From Candidatus Poribacteria bacterium (lineage in GTDB: Bacteria > Poribacteria > WGA-4E > WGA-3G): a stretch of DNA of 64,000 nt. The stretch is from positions 1 through 64,000 of the forward strand of contig JAPPDN010001023.1 of the NCBI GenBank assembly GCA_028824575.1. Reading direction: 5' to 3'. Numbering within the stretch: position 1 is the first letter of the stretch; each line of letters opens with the position of its first letter. Below are positions 24,647 to 33,159 of the stretch, one piece after another. The position numbers and the translations under genes were made by a program. Below the pieces are notes generated by a model that saw nothing but the letters and a program-made list of their open reading frames with translations, did not search any database and had not been told where the DNA came from.

Positions 24647-24685
24647 CTTTGCTAAATTTTGGTCGAAATAGAGGGTGGCACTTCA
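24641..24685 (+). mobile_element. Insertion-sequence right end (right copy)
   Basis: 45 bp matching 14350-14394 with one mismatch, same orientation. It starts at the last codon and stop of the transposase remnant and ends in CA, 24 bp before the start of the nucleotidyltransferase gene. Confidence 0.75.
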
Positions 24686-24709
24686 GTTTCACCTTGGAAG
24701 GTCGGAAGA

Positions 24710-25915
24710 ATGATACAAAACCCTATAGAGCATAGAATCCTTCTCTTGTGTGCTACCTCATGGTTGTTTCCAGAGGACAAAGAGTTACTTGAAAACCTTC
24801 TTCGCGAAGGCAATTTTTCTTGGAGAAAAATCCTCTTCGAGGCAAAAAAACATGACATGGTTCCGTTACTGTACGCCAATTTTAAGGATTTTGAACCGGG
24901 ACTTATTGATGAGGAAATCATATCAGAAATAAAAAGACATTACCATCGGGTTACATCGACAAATATAATGTTCCACTCTGAGCTGGTCAAACTTCAGCGA
25001 CTATTCAGCGATGCCGGAATCCCAACAATTGTTCTTAAAGGAATGATATTAATCAGAACCGTTTATACTGACATAGGACTGCGCCCTATGTGTGACCTTG
25101 ATCTGTTGGCTAAACCGACAGATTGGACCTCAATAAACAAAATATTGCGGAGTCAGGGATATACGACTACTGAAAACTATAATTTATTAAGAGAGGGCGA
25201 AGTATATGATTATAGTTTCTGTTTTGGGGCTTCTGAATTTGTGAAGCATGGCCCGATAGATGTCGCACTAGATCTCCACTTCAACCCTATTTGGGTAGGT
25301 AACATTGCAGAGGAAAGTTTGTGGTCACGAACAACTGTTGTCAAGGAAGTAGGAGTAGATATGTTGTGCCTGTGTCCAGAGCATCAACTCGCGCATCTTT
25401 GTGTCCATCTCAATCACCATAATTATATGCTATTGAAGTGGTTTGTGGACATCTATGCTCTTCTTCATAGATATAAGGAAGATTTGGATTGGCATTATAT
25501 TATTGAAAAATTTGCAAACACTGGGACCGGGGTTTCTATTTACTACAGTCTATTACTCACAAGGCGACTTTTGGGAAGTATCATCCCCGACTGGGTTCTA
25601 AAGCCTCTCACCCCATCTGTAACCGCGAAGAAGTTATTTGAGGGGACTTGGGATATAGAAGAGATATCACAGCTCCATAATCCAACAGTAAAGCATCCGG
25701 ATTTCAGAATGGCTATGATGTTGACCAAGAGGTTCCGAAACAAATACAAATTTATTCGTAATAATATCTTCCCGCCGCTGCGATGGCTTAGATGCCGATA
25801 TAACGATTTTCCATCAAAGGATATATGGAGATTGTATTTTCTACATTATTGGATGATTTTTAACAAAAACAATGCTGAAGTACCAACGGAAAGTTGGACC
25901 AAAAAATCCGCATAG
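24710..25915 (+). CDS. PF14907-type nucleotidyltransferase of lasso-type clusters
   Basis: A 401-residue protein. ATG 24710 is preferred (GGAAG upstream) over a TTG within the insertion-sequence end. The core resembles the uncharacterised nucleotidyltransferase family PF14907: IVLKGMILIRTVYTDIGLRP then MCDLDLLAKP (KG and DLDLL motifs with metal-binding Asp), and VALDLHFNP. Family members are often found next to lasso peptide B1/B2/C and HPr-kinase-like genes; their reaction is not settled. A second member is at 54869-56371. The first 24 bp upstream are insertion-sequence DNA, so its native promoter may be lost. Confidence 0.75.
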   Translation: MIQNPIEHRILLLCATSWLFPEDKELLENLLREGNFSWRKILFEAKKHDMVPLLYANFKDFEPGLIDEEIISEIKRHYHRVTSTNIMFHSELVKLQRLFSDAGIPTIVLKGMILIRTVYTDIGLRPMCDLDLLAKPTDWTSINKILRSQGYTTTENYNLLREGEVYDYSFCFGASEFVKHGPIDVALDLHFNPIWVGNIAEESLWSRTTVVKEVGVDMLCLCPEHQLAHLCVHLNHHNYMLLKWFVDIYALLHRYKEDLDWHYIIEKFANTGTGVSIYYSLLLTRRLLGSIIPDWVLKPLTPSVTAKKLFEGTWDIEEISQLHNPTVKHPDFRMAMMLTKRFRNKYKFIRNNIFPPLRWLRCRYNDFPSKDIWRLYFLHYWMIFNKNNAEVPTESWTKKSA

Positions 25916-26108
25916 TTAAGACACAGGCAGCGTGCTCTGAAGTCCCCGAAGGCCACTCAATTGGTGGGTGGAGATATGCCTGCGCGGGGGCGTTGGACGT
26001 TTCGGACGCTGGTGGGGTGTGCTTTCCTGGTGGTGTAAATCACCATCGGCTTCCAAATGCAATCGTGCGTTTAAAACTACAACTGCCCCATTCAAAGGAG
26101 AAATCAAA

Positions 26109-27221
26109 ATGAGAATTGTCCATTTAATTTATGATGATCTGGAAAACCCGTGGTTAGGGGGCGGAGGAGCGAAAAGAACCCACGAGATTTATAAAAGGTT
26201 AGCGAAAGAACATGATATCCTTGTTTTAACCGGAGGCTTTCCAGGTGCATTACCAGAAATTGAGCGAGATCAAGTAACTTACAGAAGGATTGGACGTGGA
26301 AAAACTTACCTTCTCTCTGTGATTGATTATGTCCTTGGTGTCATCAAAGAAATCAGGAGTCTACCGTTTGATCTCCTCGTTGAAGATTTTTGTGCGTTTT
26401 TCCCGGTTTTCTCTCCACTTTGGGTGAACGCTCCAGTTATAGCCTCTATTCAGGCAATTTTTGGGATAGAAACCATCAAGAAACGGAAAGTCTTGGGACT
26501 CCCTGCCTTTGCGGCGGAAAAAGTTGGGCTACACTTTTATCGCAATTTTATTGCTGTTTCACCTGCTCAGTGTCAATTTATAAAACAGAAAATTGGTCAA
26601 GCAACTAACATTGAATGGATTCCAAATGCCCCGGAAGAAACGCTCTTCCTTTCAAAATCTCAAGAGGAGAATTTTATACTATACCTAGGGAGGTTGGAAG
26701 TATATGGAAAGGGACTTGATACCCTGATAAAAGCATACGCCAAGGTAGCAGAGACAAAAACGCAGATTCACCTTAAGATAGCAGGGGATGGCAAAGATGC
26801 GGAAATAAAAAGATTAGAGAATTTAATCCATCGCTCCGGTTTAGTTGGTAGGGTTGAATTGGTAGGGAAAATTAAGGGTGAAAAGAAGGTTGAAATGCTA
26901 TCCCGTTGTCTTTTTGTATGTATCCCTTCGCGATTTGAGGGCTGGCCTATAGTTGCTATTGAAGCAGCTGCTTCTCAAAAAGCCATCATTGGAACGAATA
27001 TTCCTGGTTTATCAGATACCGTCCAGAATAGAAAGACGGGTATTCTTGTCAATCTGGAAGATATTGAAGCGTTATCAGGAGCAATGAACGATCTGATTGA
27101 AAATAAGGCGTTAAGGGTCTCTTTAGGGCAAAATGCCCGAGTGTGGGCGAGAAATTTCTCGTGGAATCAGTCAGCGATTCAACAAGAGCAATTTTATCTT
27201 CGTGTGGTTCGGCAAAGATAG
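26109..27221 (+). CDS. Family 4 glycosyltransferase
   Basis: A 370-residue GT-B enzyme; ATG 26109 follows AAAGGAGAA. N-terminal acceptor domain with a glycine-rich loop (NPWLGGGGAKRTHEIYKRL). The C-terminal nucleotide-sugar domain has FILYLGRLEVYGKGLDTLIKA, HLKIAGDGKD and the E-x7-E type region PSRFEGWPIVAIEAAASQKA. It probably builds a surface glycan or a glycolipid. The stretch 25916-26108 before it contains only a very short open frame (18 codons from 25975) without support. Confidence 0.85.
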   Translation: MRIVHLIYDDLENPWLGGGGAKRTHEIYKRLAKEHDILVLTGGFPGALPEIERDQVTYRRIGRGKTYLLSVIDYVLGVIKEIRSLPFDLLVEDFCAFFPVFSPLWVNAPVIASIQAIFGIETIKKRKVLGLPAFAAEKVGLHFYRNFIAVSPAQCQFIKQKIGQATNIEWIPNAPEETLFLSKSQEENFILYLGRLEVYGKGLDTLIKAYAKVAETKTQIHLKIAGDGKDAEIKRLENLIHRSGLVGRVELVGKIKGEKKVEMLSRCLFVCIPSRFEGWPIVAIEAAASQKAIIGTNIPGLSDTVQNRKTGILVNLEDIEALSGAMNDLIENKALRVSLGQNARVWARNFSWNQSAIQQEQFYLRVVRQR

Positions 27222-27347
27222 AATCAACGGCGGTCAAAATGTGGGTAAGGTAACTAATCATCCAGTTGGCACACAACTGAATTTCTGAAAAGTTATTTTT
27301 TCTTTAAGACGGCTCCTACAACTGTGGAATTTCAGTGTCTTCGCCAT

Positions 27348-28472
27348 CTACCTGGAGCGAACCACTTTGTCAATGAATCCTTCCATCTCAGAAGATGTCC
27401 TTTCCCAGTCAAATTGAGCAGCCCAGTTGAGCGCGTTTTTTTTCATCTGGGTTCGCAAGGAATTGTTTCGCAGCAACCAAAGGATTTTTTGCGCCAATTG
27501 ATTACTATTTTCCCTTTCAAAAAACAGCCCGGTGACCTGATCGATTACCGAATCGCGTAACCCCGGTGCGTTGCTAGCTATAACAGGAGTCCCACACGCA
27601 TTGGCTTCTAGGTTAGTTAGTCCCCACCCCTCAATGAGCGATGGATTCACACAAATCCACGCTTGCTGATAATACTTCACTTTTTCCTCTGTCGATACAT
27701 ATCCTTTAAATTCAACCGTTCGCCAGAGTTCCAATCTCGAAGCGATCTGCCGAAGCCGAGGCTCATCATCCCCTGTCCCTACAATGAACAGTTTGACCTG
27801 AGGAATTTGTTGAGCGACCCTTTTGATGGCAAAAAGTAGGGTTTCAACGTTTTTATATCTTTTGAGCCTGCCGACATAAACGATAAGTGGGAAAGAAACT
27901 CTAGAAGTTGGTTTGAAAGTGTAAATGTGTGAATCAATTCCGTTATAAATTACCTGAATTCGATTTGAATCGATCCCGTACTTCACCAATGCATCGCGGG
28001 TGCTTGGGGAAACGGCAGCAAAACGACAACGCGAATAAACCTGTGGAATAGCACGCTCTAAGAAATAAACGTAAGCAGCAAGGGGCCAGGCTGTCTGTCG
28101 AAAGATGGATCGCCCGAAAAGATGATGGGTTATCACAAGGACACGACTTTGAGCGTATACTGGAGAAAAAAAGGGGAGCCGGTTCATATCTTCGATTAGC
28201 AAGTCAAACTTTTGCTTTCGGCAAATTTGTCGATAAAGGCGAGGAACAAGAAAGTTAAAAATGGGACGGCTGCCGTGACGATAAATTTGAATTCCATCGA
28301 TAACCTCTTTTGACGCGCCCCCCGGATACCGGCAACAGAGTAACGTTACTGAATGCCCCCGCAAGACAAGTCGCTTAAAGATTTCGTGAAAATGGACCTC
28401 GGCCCCCCCGGATCTCGGATCGGTGAAGTCATGCCAATTGATGACAAGTAGTCTTCGTTTATCAACTTGCAT
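27348..28472 (-). CDS. Family 4 glycosyltransferase
   Basis: A 374-residue GT-B enzyme convergent with the preceding glycosyltransferase. N-terminal motif DFTDPRSGGAEVHFHEIFKRL. C-terminal motifs LIVYVGRLKRYKNVETLLFAI, FIVGTGDDEPRLR and the catalytic-side acidic pair in NPSLIEGWGLTNLEANACGTPVI. Similar in layout to the enzyme at 26109-27221 but on the other strand, so the two are not in one operon. Acceptor unknown; surface polysaccharide is most likely. Confidence 0.87.
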   Translation of the reverse strand: MQVDKRRLLVINWHDFTDPRSGGAEVHFHEIFKRLVLRGHSVTLLCCRYPGGASKEVIDGIQIYRHGSRPIFNFLVPRLYRQICRKQKFDLLIEDMNRLPFFSPVYAQSRVLVITHHLFGRSIFRQTAWPLAAYVYFLERAIPQVYSRCRFAAVSPSTRDALVKYGIDSNRIQVIYNGIDSHIYTFKPTSRVSFPLIVYVGRLKRYKNVETLLFAIKRVAQQIPQVKLFIVGTGDDEPRLRQIASRLELWRTVEFKGYVSTEEKVKYYQQAWICVNPSLIEGWGLTNLEANACGTPVIASNAPGLRDSVIDQVTGLFFERENSNQLAQKILWLLRNNSLRTQMKKNALNWAAQFDWERTSSEMEGFIDKVVRSR

Positions 28473-28740
28473 GTTTGTTTATCCTTCCGCGAATATTCAG
28501 CAATTGGCTTTACAGAGTAAGAAGTGATCACCAAGTTCCGAGGTCCATTCGATCCGCTCCTAAAAGTGAAAACAACAACGCTTTATAGAAGAGGATACCT
28601 AATGGATATTTTAGCCGTTATCAGCCAAGAAGTCAAAACTATTTTTTCAGATGTGGTCAGTGATGCCTCGGTGTCAGAGGTTGGGAAACCTTGTCAGATA
28701 GTAGTGAAAGGAAGCATGGAAGGATAAAGCGAAAATAAGA

Positions 28741-28815
28741 GGTTTAAACCTCTGGTGAGAACGCAGTCGCTACGAAACCGAGGTCTCCCACGCCTTTAGG
28801 CGTTGGGGGCTATCA
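28741..28815. mobile_element. Possible IS200/IS605-type end remnant
   Basis: The hairpin CCCACGCC-TTTA-GGCGTTGGG (28787-28807, one bulged T) is typical of the subterminal hairpins of IS200/IS605 elements. The flanking sequence looks like such an end, but no tnpA or tnpB remains. The rest of 28473-28849 holds no gene that I can support. Confidence 0.35.
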
Positions 28816-28849
28816 CCGTTTGGCTACAAAAACGTCCAAGGAATGTGGG

Positions 28850-29233
28850 TCAAGGACTGACAATCCGCTGTTGCTTGATCGTTTCGATTTCCTGTGTAAG
28901 GGTTTCAATCTGTTTTTCGAGAGTGCGGTCTTTTCTGCTACGCCACGCGATGATAACCTGTGGAAGTCCGACGGCTACCACAATGAGTGCCATAAGCCAA
29001 TTGATGTGTTTGTCGAGACTGTCAAGTTTCCCGCGCGTCCATGCAACGTCTGTCTCTACAGTTCGAAGCCGTGTGTCTAACCCATCAATTTTCGCGTTGG
29101 TTATCGTACTTTCTTTCTTGACTTCCTCGTTGACAATCAAACGGATCTTATCCAGATCGGCATCGGTGAGTTCGCCAATTGCCGGCATCGCGATGGCACA
29201 CAACAGTATTGAGAAAAGCAAAATCGGTTTCAT
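28850..29233 (-). CDS. Small signal-peptide/membrane/coiled-coil protein, paralog 2
   Basis: A 127-residue protein: signal peptide MKPILLFSILLCAIAMPAIG, family motif ELTDADLDKIRLIVNEE, charged helix with GLDTRLRTVETDVAWTRGKL (close to paralog 1: AIETRLRTVETGVAELRG), one membrane helix (about 80-97) and a tail ending IETLTQEIETIKQQRIVSP (close to paralog 3). It therefore combines features of both other paralogs. Its leader carries pseudoknot copy 2, starting 29 nt upstream of the ATG. Function is unknown. Confidence 0.75.
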   Translation of the reverse strand: MKPILLFSILLCAIAMPAIGELTDADLDKIRLIVNEEVKKESTITNAKIDGLDTRLRTVETDVAWTRGKLDSLDKHINWLMALIVVAVGLPQVIIAWRSRKDRTLEKQIETLTQEIETIKQQRIVSP

Positions 29234-29262
29234 GGGTGTTCCAGTTCCAGTGCTTTATCCCC

Positions 29263-29317
29263 CTGCTACGGTGGGAGGGTGGCAGAACGGTTTGCACCGA
29301 TCGTAGCAGTGCCACCC
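29263..29317 (-). ncRNA. Pseudoknot-forming leader RNA, copy 2
   Basis: RNA sense (minus): P1 5' GGGTGGCA (29317-29310), P2 5' CTGCTACG (29309-29302), hairpin CGGT/ACCG with 4-nt loop (29299-29288), P1 3' TGCCACCC (29284-29277), spacer TCCCAC (29276-29271), P2 3' CGTAGCAG (29270-29263). Compared with copy 1, P2 changes from CTGCTAAG/CTTAGCAG to CTGCTACG/CGTAGCAG, a compensating A-T to C-G change. The inner hairpin also changes on both sides while still pairing. Confidence 0.72.
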
Positions 29318-29332
29318 ACAACTGGTTTTAAG

Positions 29333-29361
29333 AGTATATCAGAAAGGCGAACATTAAGCAA
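29333..29361 (-). promoter_or_regulatory. Promoter of paralog 2 leader
   Basis: Minus strand TTGCTT (29361-29356), 17-nt spacer, TATACT (29338-29333), placed as in the other two copies. Confidence 0.7.
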
Positions 29362-29369
29362 GTTACTTT

Positions 29370-30528
29370 TCGACGCGATGGATCCCCTGATCGTCGCGCG
29401 ATGAAGTCCACAGATACTCGAAAACTAACTTGAACTCTTGTGCCGCCACTTACCCGATTTTGAGAATCTCTGCGGTTGTATCCTCGTGATTGCAAAGTTT
29501 TGAGAGAAGGATTCTGAGGGCAAGCGGAAGATTCAAGACGGTCCTATCGGATTGACAAAGTCCGCCACGTGACGACTTGAGAAACTCAACGCGTGGGCGA
29601 AAGAGGTTGATGGACCTGCTGTCTTTATCTCCTATAAAGAATTTGTCAAGAGTGAGGCGTTCGCTGAAAAGGTAAGTGATTTTGAGGTCGTTACGCATTT
29701 TGATAAGATGATATCTTTATTTTTTCCTTACGTTTTGCTTGTGTTTTACCTTGTTTTTCGCTATATTCGGTGAGATACTCATTCATTGTCTGTGCCATGG
29801 CACCGCCATGTCAGAGCAGGGATCGATCCTGTCCATGATGAATGCTTCGAGTCGAAATATATCATTTTCAATGTCATTGGTTTCAAAACGACTAATAACC
29901 ACGGAGGCGTTTGAAGTGGCATCAAATCGTTCGAGTCGTAAAATTGTCATCTTCGGGTCCTCAGATGCCTACCCTCGGATATCTCTACGAAATTTTTTCC
30001 GATGTGAGCGTTGATATTTCGCGAAAACGCTACCCAACCCAAAGTTCCCGTCGGACGCGATTCGCTTTCTGATGATTCCAAACGCACTGAAAAATCGTGC
30101 GATTTCTCTTGAGAACGATAAAAATCGTGATACCCCCTGGAATATGCTCACATTTTCTCAGGTATTATCGCACGTTTTTGATAAAAATCAACTGTCTTTT
30201 CACCCACAATCTAAACGGGGTGGTATCGCCGAAAATATCTGCCTCGGTGACTTTCGCAGACAGAAACACCGAGACACCCAAACGCTACATCTCATTGACG
30301 AAAACCCCATCACTCTCACCGACACCTGTCCGAGTCGCGACATCATCCGTCAAGGACTTCGTTTTCAGGAGACTTAAACGCCTGTGGAGTCCGTGTAAGC
30401 CCTCATTTGAGAGGCAGTGGACGTCGAAGCAGGAAGTATGGCAACAGTCAAGCAAATACGTTAAATTTGTATAGATTTGAATAGATTTTAACATATTTGT
30501 GAGATTTGTATAGGTCCTACACAACGGT
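29370..30528. other. Stretch without a convincing gene
   Basis: Short open frames on both strands (for example 29450-29698 minus) lack recognisable domains and good starts. The right part (about 30450-30520) is AT-rich with loosely repeated ATTTGTATAG-like words. It is probably decayed plasmid or mobile DNA. Confidence 0.4.
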
Positions 30529-31269
30529 TTATCCAATCTTAACGATTTCACCAGTTGTCAGTTTTTCTTGCTGCTCCTCGAGGTTATATCGGCGTTTTCT
30601 GAGTTCTGCTTGGAGTGTTTCTGAAGGGATGTCTTCCAGCGAGTTATACATTTTGCCACTTCTGTAAGACTCAGAATCCAAACTGATTGCCTCTACCGCC
30701 TCGCGGGCATCAGCGTAGTTGACTCCCAAATACTGCTGTGTCGTCGAGACGTTCCGGTGTCCTAACAACTCTTTGACGAGATAGATGTCTCCGCTCTGCT
30801 CGTAAACCCGCTGGGCAAATGACTTACGGAGACTGTGCGTCGCGATCTTGCCGTTCAAGCCTGCCGCGATAAACGCTTTTTTCAACATCTGGTGTGCGGT
30901 TTGCCGGTGCATCGGGACTGTTCCCGATTTGTGGCGCGACGGAAACAACGGACGATCGGGTTTGGTGTTCTGGTACCGGTCCCTATGCCATTGAATCAGG
31001 CTGTCAATCGCGCCTCTGCCATCTCGGTTAACAGGGACGGCACGGCTGATCTCGCCGCCTTTTACGATGGATTTGTCAAAGAGCAGATCGGTGACGGCGG
31101 TGCGGTTCTGGTAGACATCTCCGATCGTTAGGCTGAGGAGTTCGGAGATGCGTCCGCCAGTCGAAACGCCGAGCATGAAGAGCCCGTGGTTGCGGGTCTT
31201 AAAGGTCCCGTCAAAACAGTCGGCGACTTTTCGGATTTCGTGAGTGTCAAGCGGGCGTGTGCCTTTCAT
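30529..31269 (-). CDS. Short tyrosine recombinase (catalytic domain only)
   Basis: A 246-residue integrase with all catalytic residues of the family: Arg40 (GGRISELL), a Lys near 70, His145 and Arg148 (HSLRKSF), His171 (LLGHRN) and Tyr180 (TTQQYLGV). The usual N-terminal SAM-like core-binding domain of XerC-type enzymes is absent; the protein begins at the catalytic domain and ends with a charged helical tail of about 50 residues. It could resolve plasmid multimers or move an element. A broken copy is at 4858-5183. Confidence 0.87.
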   Translation of the reverse strand: MKGTRPLDTHEIRKVADCFDGTFKTRNHGLFMLGVSTGGRISELLSLTIGDVYQNRTAVTDLLFDKSIVKGGEISRAVPVNRDGRGAIDSLIQWHRDRYQNTKPDRPLFPSRHKSGTVPMHRQTAHQMLKKAFIAAGLNGKIATHSLRKSFAQRVYEQSGDIYLVKELLGHRNVSTTQQYLGVNYADAREAVEAISLDSESYRSGKMYNSLEDIPSETLQAELRKRRYNLEEQQEKLTTGEIVKIG

Positions 31270-31340
31270 GGTTTCTTTTCCTTTTTCGCGAAACTTACGA
31301 GAATGCCCCTTAAACGCCTTTTTAGAACATCCTCTGTGGT

Positions 31341-31619
31341 CTACGCTATCGGTGGTTTACCGTGCTTGACAAATAAGGCATTTAGCGCGTCTTTGTGTAG
31401 TTCCTGGATCGTTGTGTCCTGCTCCGCCGCCAAAATTTTCAATTGCAGATGTGCTTCCTTGCCGTAATACACCGTCACAGGTTTTTTTCCGACACGTGAA
31501 AGGCTTTGTTGACGACCCACAGGTGGTGGTGCTTTTTCCTTAGCTTCGGGTTCTGTGGGTGACAACTTCCCGCCGCTCTGCTGTAAAGCGTCTTTGAGAT
31601 CTGTTTTGGGTCCTGCCAT
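31341..31619 (-). CDS. Ribbon-helix-helix partner of ParA (centromere-binding type)
   Basis: A 92-residue basic protein. The N-terminal 45 residues are polar and Pro/Gln-rich. The C-terminal half has a ribbon-helix-helix pattern: a beta strand (KPVTVYYGKEAHLQL), then helices KILAAEQDTTIQELHKDALNALFVKHGKP. This is the size and layout of ParG-like proteins, which bind centromere repeats and stimulate the ParA ATPase. The gene starts one base after the parA stop codon, so they form one transcript. Confidence 0.75.
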   Translation of the reverse strand: MAGPKTDLKDALQQSGGKLSPTEPEAKEKAPPPVGRQQSLSRVGKKPVTVYYGKEAHLQLKILAAEQDTTIQELHKDALNALFVKHGKPPIA

Positions 31620-31620
31620 A

Positions 31621-32244
31621 CTACACTCCCTTCAATTCTCTGGATAAATACGCGTACAAAATCCCGACCTCTCGGCTCGCCTTCCCCGTGGGTTCGTATT
31701 CTTGAGCGGTTATACCATCGACAACAGAATGCGAGAAAGCGACACGATCCCCAAGGGTGCAGGGCGCGCACGGAACATCATAAATTTCCAGTGCCTTTTT
31801 CGCCTTGATAACAACGCTCCCTGACGGCTTGACGCCGTTCAAGACGACCCGGATCGGTACCTTCGCCATATTCGCGATCTGGATGGTATCACCGACAGCC
31901 TCTAAATCAAAAATTGACGGACGCGAGGGGATCACCGCCAAGTCAGAGACTTTTGCGGCATCAAGAGCGGCTGACTCCGAATGCGGGGACGTATCTAAAA
32001 TACACAAAGACACGCCTCTTTCTTCGGCAGTCTCCAAGACCTGGTTGAGTAACGTCGAATGCGCTGAGATAACCACAGGTGAATCCCCTTCGCGCCGGTG
32101 ACTCCACTTCACCGCGGAAGCCTGTGGATCTAAATCTATCAGGGCAGTCGTGTGTCCAGCCTTTTCCGCAGCGACGGCGAGATGCACCGCAAAAGTGCTT
32201 TTCCCGCTTCCGCCTTTCCGGGAGAGAATCGCTAACGTCTTCAT
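31621..32244 (-). CDS. parA: ParA-family partition ATPase
   Basis: A 207-residue ParA/ParF-type ATPase with a deviant Walker A (SRKGGSGKST, signature Lys10), LIDLDPQAS and ILDTSPHSESAALDAAKVSDLAVIPSRPS. The small size matches type Ib partition ATPases, which work with a ribbon-helix-helix adaptor, here the next gene. It segregates plasmid copies at division. ATG 32244 is chosen because AGAGGT lies upstream, and an upstream extension (MLACIHRGIL) lies in the repeat region. Confidence 0.88.
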   Translation of the reverse strand: MKTLAILSRKGGSGKSTFAVHLAVAAEKAGHTTALIDLDPQASAVKWSHRREGDSPVVISAHSTLLNQVLETAEERGVSLCILDTSPHSESAALDAAKVSDLAVIPSRPSIFDLEAVGDTIQIANMAKVPIRVVLNGVKPSGSVVIKAKKALEIYDVPCAPCTLGDRVAFSHSVVDGITAQEYEPTGKASREVGILYAYLSRELKGV

Positions 32245-32263
32245 CAAAATACCTCTATGTATA

Positions 32264-32343
32264 CATGCCAGCATGCCAGCATGCCAGCAAACAAGTGTGA
32301 CATGATGACATCATACCAGCGTGCCAGTATGACATCATGCCAG
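32264..32343. repeat. Probable partition centromere repeats
   Basis: Three tandem ATGCCAGC units (32265-32288), then two copies of ATGACATCAT-R-CCAG (32305-32319 and 32329-32343, 24 bp apart) with related GCCAG words between them. The block lies directly upstream of parA, where type Ib systems have their centromere and operator. Confidence 0.75.
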
Positions 32344-32366
32344 TAATCCATCACAGAGATAAAACG

Positions 32367-32650
32367 TTAGATTCGCATCAGAGTTTCATAGGGTGGCAGA
32401 AAACTCCTGATCGGGTAATTGTCGGTGTAAGGAGCGTTGAAAACGATATGGGTCTTGACCTGTGCCATATCCGCTATTTGGACAGTCAACTCGACAGCTT
32501 GTAAGTCAAAAATAGAAGGACGGCACGGGACGAGCGCGAAATGAGTGGCCTTTGCCGCATCCAGAGCTGCTGGTTCCGCGTGGGGTGATGTATCAATAAT
32601 CGCAAGCGTGGCACCGTTGTGTTGCGCAGTATGCAAGATATGCCGTAGAT
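32367..32650 (-). pseudogene. Truncated second parA copy
   Basis: The frame encodes TLAIIDTSPHAEPAALDAA, then KATHFALVPCRPSIFDLQAV and VQIADMAQVKTHIVFNAP, closely matching the middle of the intact ParA. The Walker A part and the C-terminal third are missing. It is a fragment of a duplicated partition gene and ends 81 bp before the enediyne thioesterase stop. Confidence 0.8.
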
Positions 32651-32730
32651 TCTGAAAATCGTTTCAAGGCGCTCCGAGGACATCTAAGGCGAATCTGTTA
32701 TTGAAGAGTAGTGTTGGTCATTGAAGAATA

Positions 32731-33159
32731 TTATGTTATGTCGTATAACTGTAGTGCCGCTTGTAGTACCAAAGGGAGAGGTGCCGCAACCATTTGCCCA
32801 CGATCGCGTCGCATGTAGGCCACTTGCTGCTCCCCTCGGGCGACAAGTTCCTCGCTTTCGCCGGTACGCCTGAAATACTCGAAAACCAATGTCACTCGGT
32901 TCTGCATACGGGTAGAAAGACGCATCCGGATCATCACTTCATCAAACGCTTTTAGTTCCTCAAAATACTCACACGAACAACGGATCGTGGCAAGGGCAAT
33001 GTCTCCAGCTTCAAGTTCCATAAGGACTTCGGGCGCATGGTCCCGAAGGAACATTTCTCGGCAGCGGCCCTGCCAACGAAGATGGTTCACATAGTACACG
33101 TTACCGACGAGGTTTGTTTCTTCAAACCCCACAATGTGTCTTAACTCATAGGTAGGCAT
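32731..33159 (-). CDS. Enediyne-type hotdog thioesterase
   Basis: A 142-residue hotdog-fold thioesterase. The motif VGFEETNLVGNVYYVNHLRW followed by QGRCREMFL is characteristic of CalE7/DynE7-type enzymes, which release the polyene chain from the enediyne PKS. The acidic catalytic residue of 4-hydroxybenzoyl-CoA thioesterases is replaced by Asn in NLVGNV, as in that family. ATG 33159 is chosen because GAGGA lies 7 nt upstream. It is the last gene of the enediyne cassette, 147 nt after pksE. Confidence 0.92.
   Translation of the reverse strand: MPTYELRHIVGFEETNLVGNVYYVNHLRWQGRCREMFLRDHAPEVLMELEAGDIALATIRCSCEYFEELKAFDEVMIRMRLSTRMQNRVTLVFEYFRRTGESEELVARGEQQVAYMRRDRGQMVAAPLPLVLQAALQLYDIT

Noticed and set aside
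25975..26031. 18-codon open frame before the GT4 gene
   Set aside because: No ribosome site and no leader-peptide logic; too short to support.
28524..28727. Short plus-strand open frame (67 codons) beside the IS605-like end
   Set aside because: Does not resemble TnpB or TnpA and has no supporting start.
29450..29698. 82-codon minus-strand open frame
   Set aside because: Basic composition and possible helical pattern only; no domain, no start support.
32264..32343. CRISPR-like array
   Set aside because: Units are 8 bp tandem or 15 bp at irregular spacing with no spacers of constant length; fits a centromere better.
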